Assembly: GCA_002451215.1 (NCBI GenBank)
Contig: DKBM01000010.1
Location: forward strand, 1 to 16,279
Source of the DNA: SM1-46 sp002451215
GTDB taxonomy: Bacteria; Pseudomonadota; Gammaproteobacteria; Acidiferrobacterales; Sulfurifustaceae
Direction of reading: 5' to 3'
Length of the DNA: 16,279 nucleotides
The notes beneath the pieces are model-generated. The model did no database searches, was not told where the DNA came from, and saw only the letters and a list, made by a program, of their open reading frames with translations. The translations under genes were made by a program, and so were the position numbers. Below, piece by piece: positions 13,969-16,279 of the stretch. Every line of letters starts with the position of its first letter. The first letter of the stretch is position 1.

Positions 13969-15433
13969 TTACAGGGCAATGCCGGGGTTGTTCTCGGCGC
14001 CCTTCAGCTTCGGCGTATTGGCCTTTGTGATCTTCACGGTTTTCTCGGCGCGCAGGTACTCGGCCACGATATCCCAGATATCCTTCGCCAGTTCCGGCTG
14101 CGGTTGCACGCTCGCCCAGCCCGCGACCTTGTACTTCTTCCTGGCGTCGATCGGTTTACCTTTGAGCGTCATGTCGCTGATGCGCTTGCCCATCGGTGCA
14201 CCAATATCAATCGCATACTCCAGGCCACCGACGCGCACCATGTCGCCGCCCTGCTGGTAGTAGGGGTCCGGATTGAAAAGGTTGTCGCCGACATCTTCTA
14301 GTATTGTCCNNCCCTGGATCTCCATTAGCGCGTCGCAAATAAGCTGGTCGAACGTGCCGTTGAAGTTGCCGCGACGGTAGAGCAGAGACTCGGTGACCGC
14401 GAGCTTCTCCTCTAGCTTGCTCTTGAATGGTGCGCGTGCCTTCTCGATGAAGGCCGCCATTTCCTTGTCGGGCGCAATCAGGTTCGAGAACACCGGAAGC
14501 AGTTTGTAGCGGAAGTCCTGCAACTTGCCGCCGCGGACGTCGAGATCGAGCACCGAAAGGAACTTGGTGTTCGATCCGGAGTTGATAACAATCGTCTTAC
14601 CGGACTTGTTGCTGATGACGGACGGCTGCGGCATGGCGTCGTGAGTGTGGCCGCCGAGAATGACATCGATGCCAGTGACGCGCGAGGCCAACTTGAGGTC
14701 CACGTCCATGCCGTTGTGCGACAGCAGCACCACGACCTGGGCGCCTTCACCGCGCGCCTTGTCGACCATCTTCTGTACGCTTTCTTCCTTGATGCCGAAC
14801 GACCAGTCCGGGATCAGGTAACGGGGGTTGGCGATTGTCGTGTACGGGAAGGCCTGGCCAATGATCGCCACGGGCACCTTGTTGATTTCGCGTATCACGT
14901 AAGGCTTGAAGATCGGCTCGTCCCAGACGGCGTCGTTCACGTTCTGCGCGAGAAACTCGATTTTTCCNNGTGCCCGAGCCTTGCCAGGTGTCGCCGCTGT
15001 CGAGCAGCAGCGAGCGGTTGGGGCGCGAATTGCGCAAGGTCTTCACGAGGGTGGTCATGTGCGCGAAGCCACCGACCTTACCGTACTTGCGTGCAGCTTC
15101 TTCGAAGTTGAGGTAGGTGAAGGCGTGCGCCTCGAGGCTGTTCGGCGCGATATTGAAGTGCTTGAGCAGCGCTTCACCCACAAGATGCGGAGGGGTGCCG
15201 ACCCGTTCCCCGACGCCAATATTGATGTTCGGTTCGCGGAAGTAGATCGGCAGCAGCTGCGCATGGCAGTCGGTAAAGTGCAGCAGCGACACATTGCCGA
15301 ATACCGGCACCTCGTACGGATTGCCGGATGCGCCACTTGCGCTGGTGGCTTTCTTGTCGGCACAGGCGGGCAGCATGCCCGCGGCACTGGCGGCGGCCAG
15401 CATCTGAAGGAAATCGCGTCGCGAAAGGCTCAT
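13969..15433 (-). CDS. soxB: SoxB, sulfate thiohydrolase (two sequencing gaps inside)
   Basis: Periplasmic enzyme that releases sulfate from the SoxYZ-bound sulfur intermediate during thiosulfate oxidation, with a two-metal (Mn) 5'-nucleotidase-like centre. Start ATG 15433 with GGAG 8 nt upstream. A Tat signal begins the protein (SRRDFLQML); LPAC at residues 21-24 could also be a lipobox. Metal or active-site segments visible: HFTDCHAQLLP (52-62), DSGDTWQGSG, LLSHNGMDVD and LGGHTHDAMP. The C-terminal domain has NLFNPDPYYQQGGDMVRVGG. Ns at 14968-14969 and 14310-14311 interrupt it. The first gap hides about 40-45 residues, including the expected GHWEF metal-site segment; the second hides about 50 between ALMEIQ and ILEDV. 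The visible 487 codons compare with about 560-570 for the family. Between soxA and prk, each separated by a terminator. Confidence 0.96.
14310..14311. other. Assembly gap in soxB (3' half)
   Basis: Two Ns. The frame is kept across them, but about 50 residues expected between ALMEIQ and ILEDVGDN are absent, including the FSPGFRWG-type segment. Confidence 0.85.
14968..14969. other. Assembly gap in soxB (5' half)
   Basis: Two Ns. The frame changes from DSGDTWQGSG to GKIEFLAQNV, and about 40-45 residues expected between them are absent. Confidence 0.85.
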
Positions 15434-15608
15434 GTCATCTACTCCGGCAAATGGGGAAGAACGATTCGGGGTGAAATCTGCGCATGGCGGGCCCGCAAGC
15501 CGCGCATTCTTGTCTGCTCTAGGACGGGACGCAAGACCGGTCTATTCCGCCTCAGAAAAAAAAACCCGGCCGGGGGACCGGCCGGGTTGTGTGCTGCGAT
15601 CCGGCAAC
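15434..15608. promoter_or_regulatory. soxA-soxB intergenic region
   Basis: 175 bp between the soxA stop and the soxB start. It holds the soxA terminator (15555-15588) and then about 120 bp that should carry a soxB promoter. On the minus strand TTGCGT and AAGAAT occur 17 nt apart (near 15508-15536), a weak match. A 10-bp palindrome GCGGGCCCGC lies at 15487-15496 in the probable leader. Confidence 0.4.
15555..15588 (-). terminator. Intrinsic terminator of soxA
   Basis: An 11-bp stem (15563-15573 and 15578-15588, arm AACCCGGCCGG) with a 4-nt loop. On the minus strand it runs into nine T bases. This is the strongest terminator in the window. It lies 20 nt after the soxA stop. Confidence 0.92.
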
Positions 15609-16279
15609 CTAGTTGCGCATCGCAGGAGCCGTCAACGGCAGCCCGCTGCTCAGATAGGTCTCGTACAACTGGATGTGGTTGTAGGCCTTGTCGCCATGCT
15701 TGCCCGGCTTGTCGCGTACCTGCGAGTTGCAGGTCCGGTAGCGCTGGTGGATGGTCTCGAGGCGAGCCCATCCCAGGCGCTGGGCGGGCCAGCCAACCGG
15801 ATGGCCAAGGGCCGCCGACAGCGGCTGGTTGCCGCCGAAGTTCTTGCCGGCAAGGTCCATGTGGCAGTTGGCACAGGCGAAATTAAGCTGTCCGCGGCGC
15901 TTCCACCAGCGCTTCTTGCCGTCCTCGTAAGCCGCGACCGCGCCGGACTTCGAGAGGTCGATCTTCACGCGCTCTCCCTTGGAGAGTTCGTAGAAGGCTG
16001 CCGTTAACTCGGCGAGCTGCACGCGCGACTTTGTGTCCTTGTTAAGATCGGCGCTCAGGAACTTGTCTGTCGCACCGTTCTTCTTGGCGCAATCCATCAG
16101 GTCCATCTCGGCCGTACGCACTTCCTTCTTGCCATCATCCCAGTACGGATAGTTCTGGGCGATTTTCTTGCCACCGTTCTTGAAGCAGCTGGCGTAGGTC
16201 TTGCCGTTCGGGAAGGGCTTCGCCCAAATCTTGCGACCGTCGGCGAGACCCAGTTCATACGGCGGGAACTCGTTGAACG
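15609..16279 (-). CDS. soxA: SoxA, sulfur-oxidation cytochrome c subunit, N-terminus beyond window
   Basis: 222 residues are visible up to the right edge, so the signal peptide and start are missing. SoxA pairs with SoxX and forms the disulfide between thiosulfate and the SoxY carrier in the periplasm. Seen: the GRKIWAKPFPNGKTYASCF region, the C-terminal haem motif CANCHMDLAG, and RTCNSQVR, whose cysteine matches the conserved active-site cysteine (haem ligand, persulfide-modified in studied SoxA). In the N-terminal half, where di-haem SoxA has a second CXXCH, this one has separated cysteines (ASCFKNGG and MDCAKKNG), so the visible part points to a mono-haem SoxA. Upstream neighbours, beyond the window, are likely soxX/Y/Z by analogy with known clusters. 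Followed by a strong terminator and then soxB. Confidence 0.95.
   Translation of the reverse strand, partial: FNEFPPYELGLADGRKIWAKPFPNGKTYASCFKNGGKKIAQNYPYWDDGKKEVRTAEMDLMDCAKKNGATDKFLSADLNKDTKSRVQLAELTAAFYELSKGERVKIDLSKSGAVAAYEDGKKRWWKRRGQLNFACANCHMDLAGKNFGGNQPLSAALGHPVGWPAQRLGWARLETIHQRYRTCNSQVRDKPGKHGDKAYNHIQLYETYLSSGLPLTAPAMRN

Noticed and set aside
13477..15433. prk and soxB as frameshifted pseudogenes
   Set aside because: All breaks coincide with N gaps and the remaining sequence is well conserved, including active-site motifs.

Overview
The window looks like chromosome from a GC-rich, sulfur-oxidising, carbon-fixing proteobacterium, beta or gamma. It holds soxA and soxB (periplasmic thiosulfate oxidation), a class I phosphoribulokinase of proteobacterial type (Calvin cycle), a DUF3301 protein (a family I associate with beta/gammaproteobacteria) and many c-type cytochromes. 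Species cannot be named from the sequence. I see no rRNA, tRNA, CRISPR array, insertion sequence or prophage gene.

Left third (1-4929): a redox island. Three genes run leftward: a five-helix membrane protein with two HX13H pairs (a probable di-haem cytochrome b), a periplasmic 21-haem cytochrome c built of triple-haem repeats, and a second multihaem cytochrome (nine haem motifs visible, cut by the window edge) built of 44-residue double-haem repeats. Diverging from them is a membrane-anchored ferredoxin/FAD/NAD(P)-type oxidoreductase with unusual cluster motifs and an apparently permuted flavin domain. Together they could carry electrons between NAD(P)H, ferredoxin or quinol on the inside and a long haem wire outside the inner membrane. 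I do not recognise this as a named system; it is the best candidate in the window for something undescribed.

Middle (5007-12164): a TolC-family outer-membrane protein and an RND (HAE1-type) pump overlap by 4 nt but have no adaptor gene beside them. Next come a TAXI-type TRAP solute-binding protein without its permease, a small membrane zinc-ribbon protein, a DUF3301 protein and a 2'-5' RNA ligase-like phosphodiesterase (thpR).

Right third (12168-16279): a carboxymuconolactone-decarboxylase-like/Rieske fusion, phosphoribulokinase, soxB and the 3' part of soxA, all leftward. soxA, soxB and prk are each followed about 20 nt after the stop by a strong intrinsic terminator, so each may be its own transcription unit. 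Three 2-N gaps fall inside prk and soxB. The flanking protein sequence shows that each gap hides roughly 30-50 codons, so these genes are unfinished assembly and not pseudogenes.
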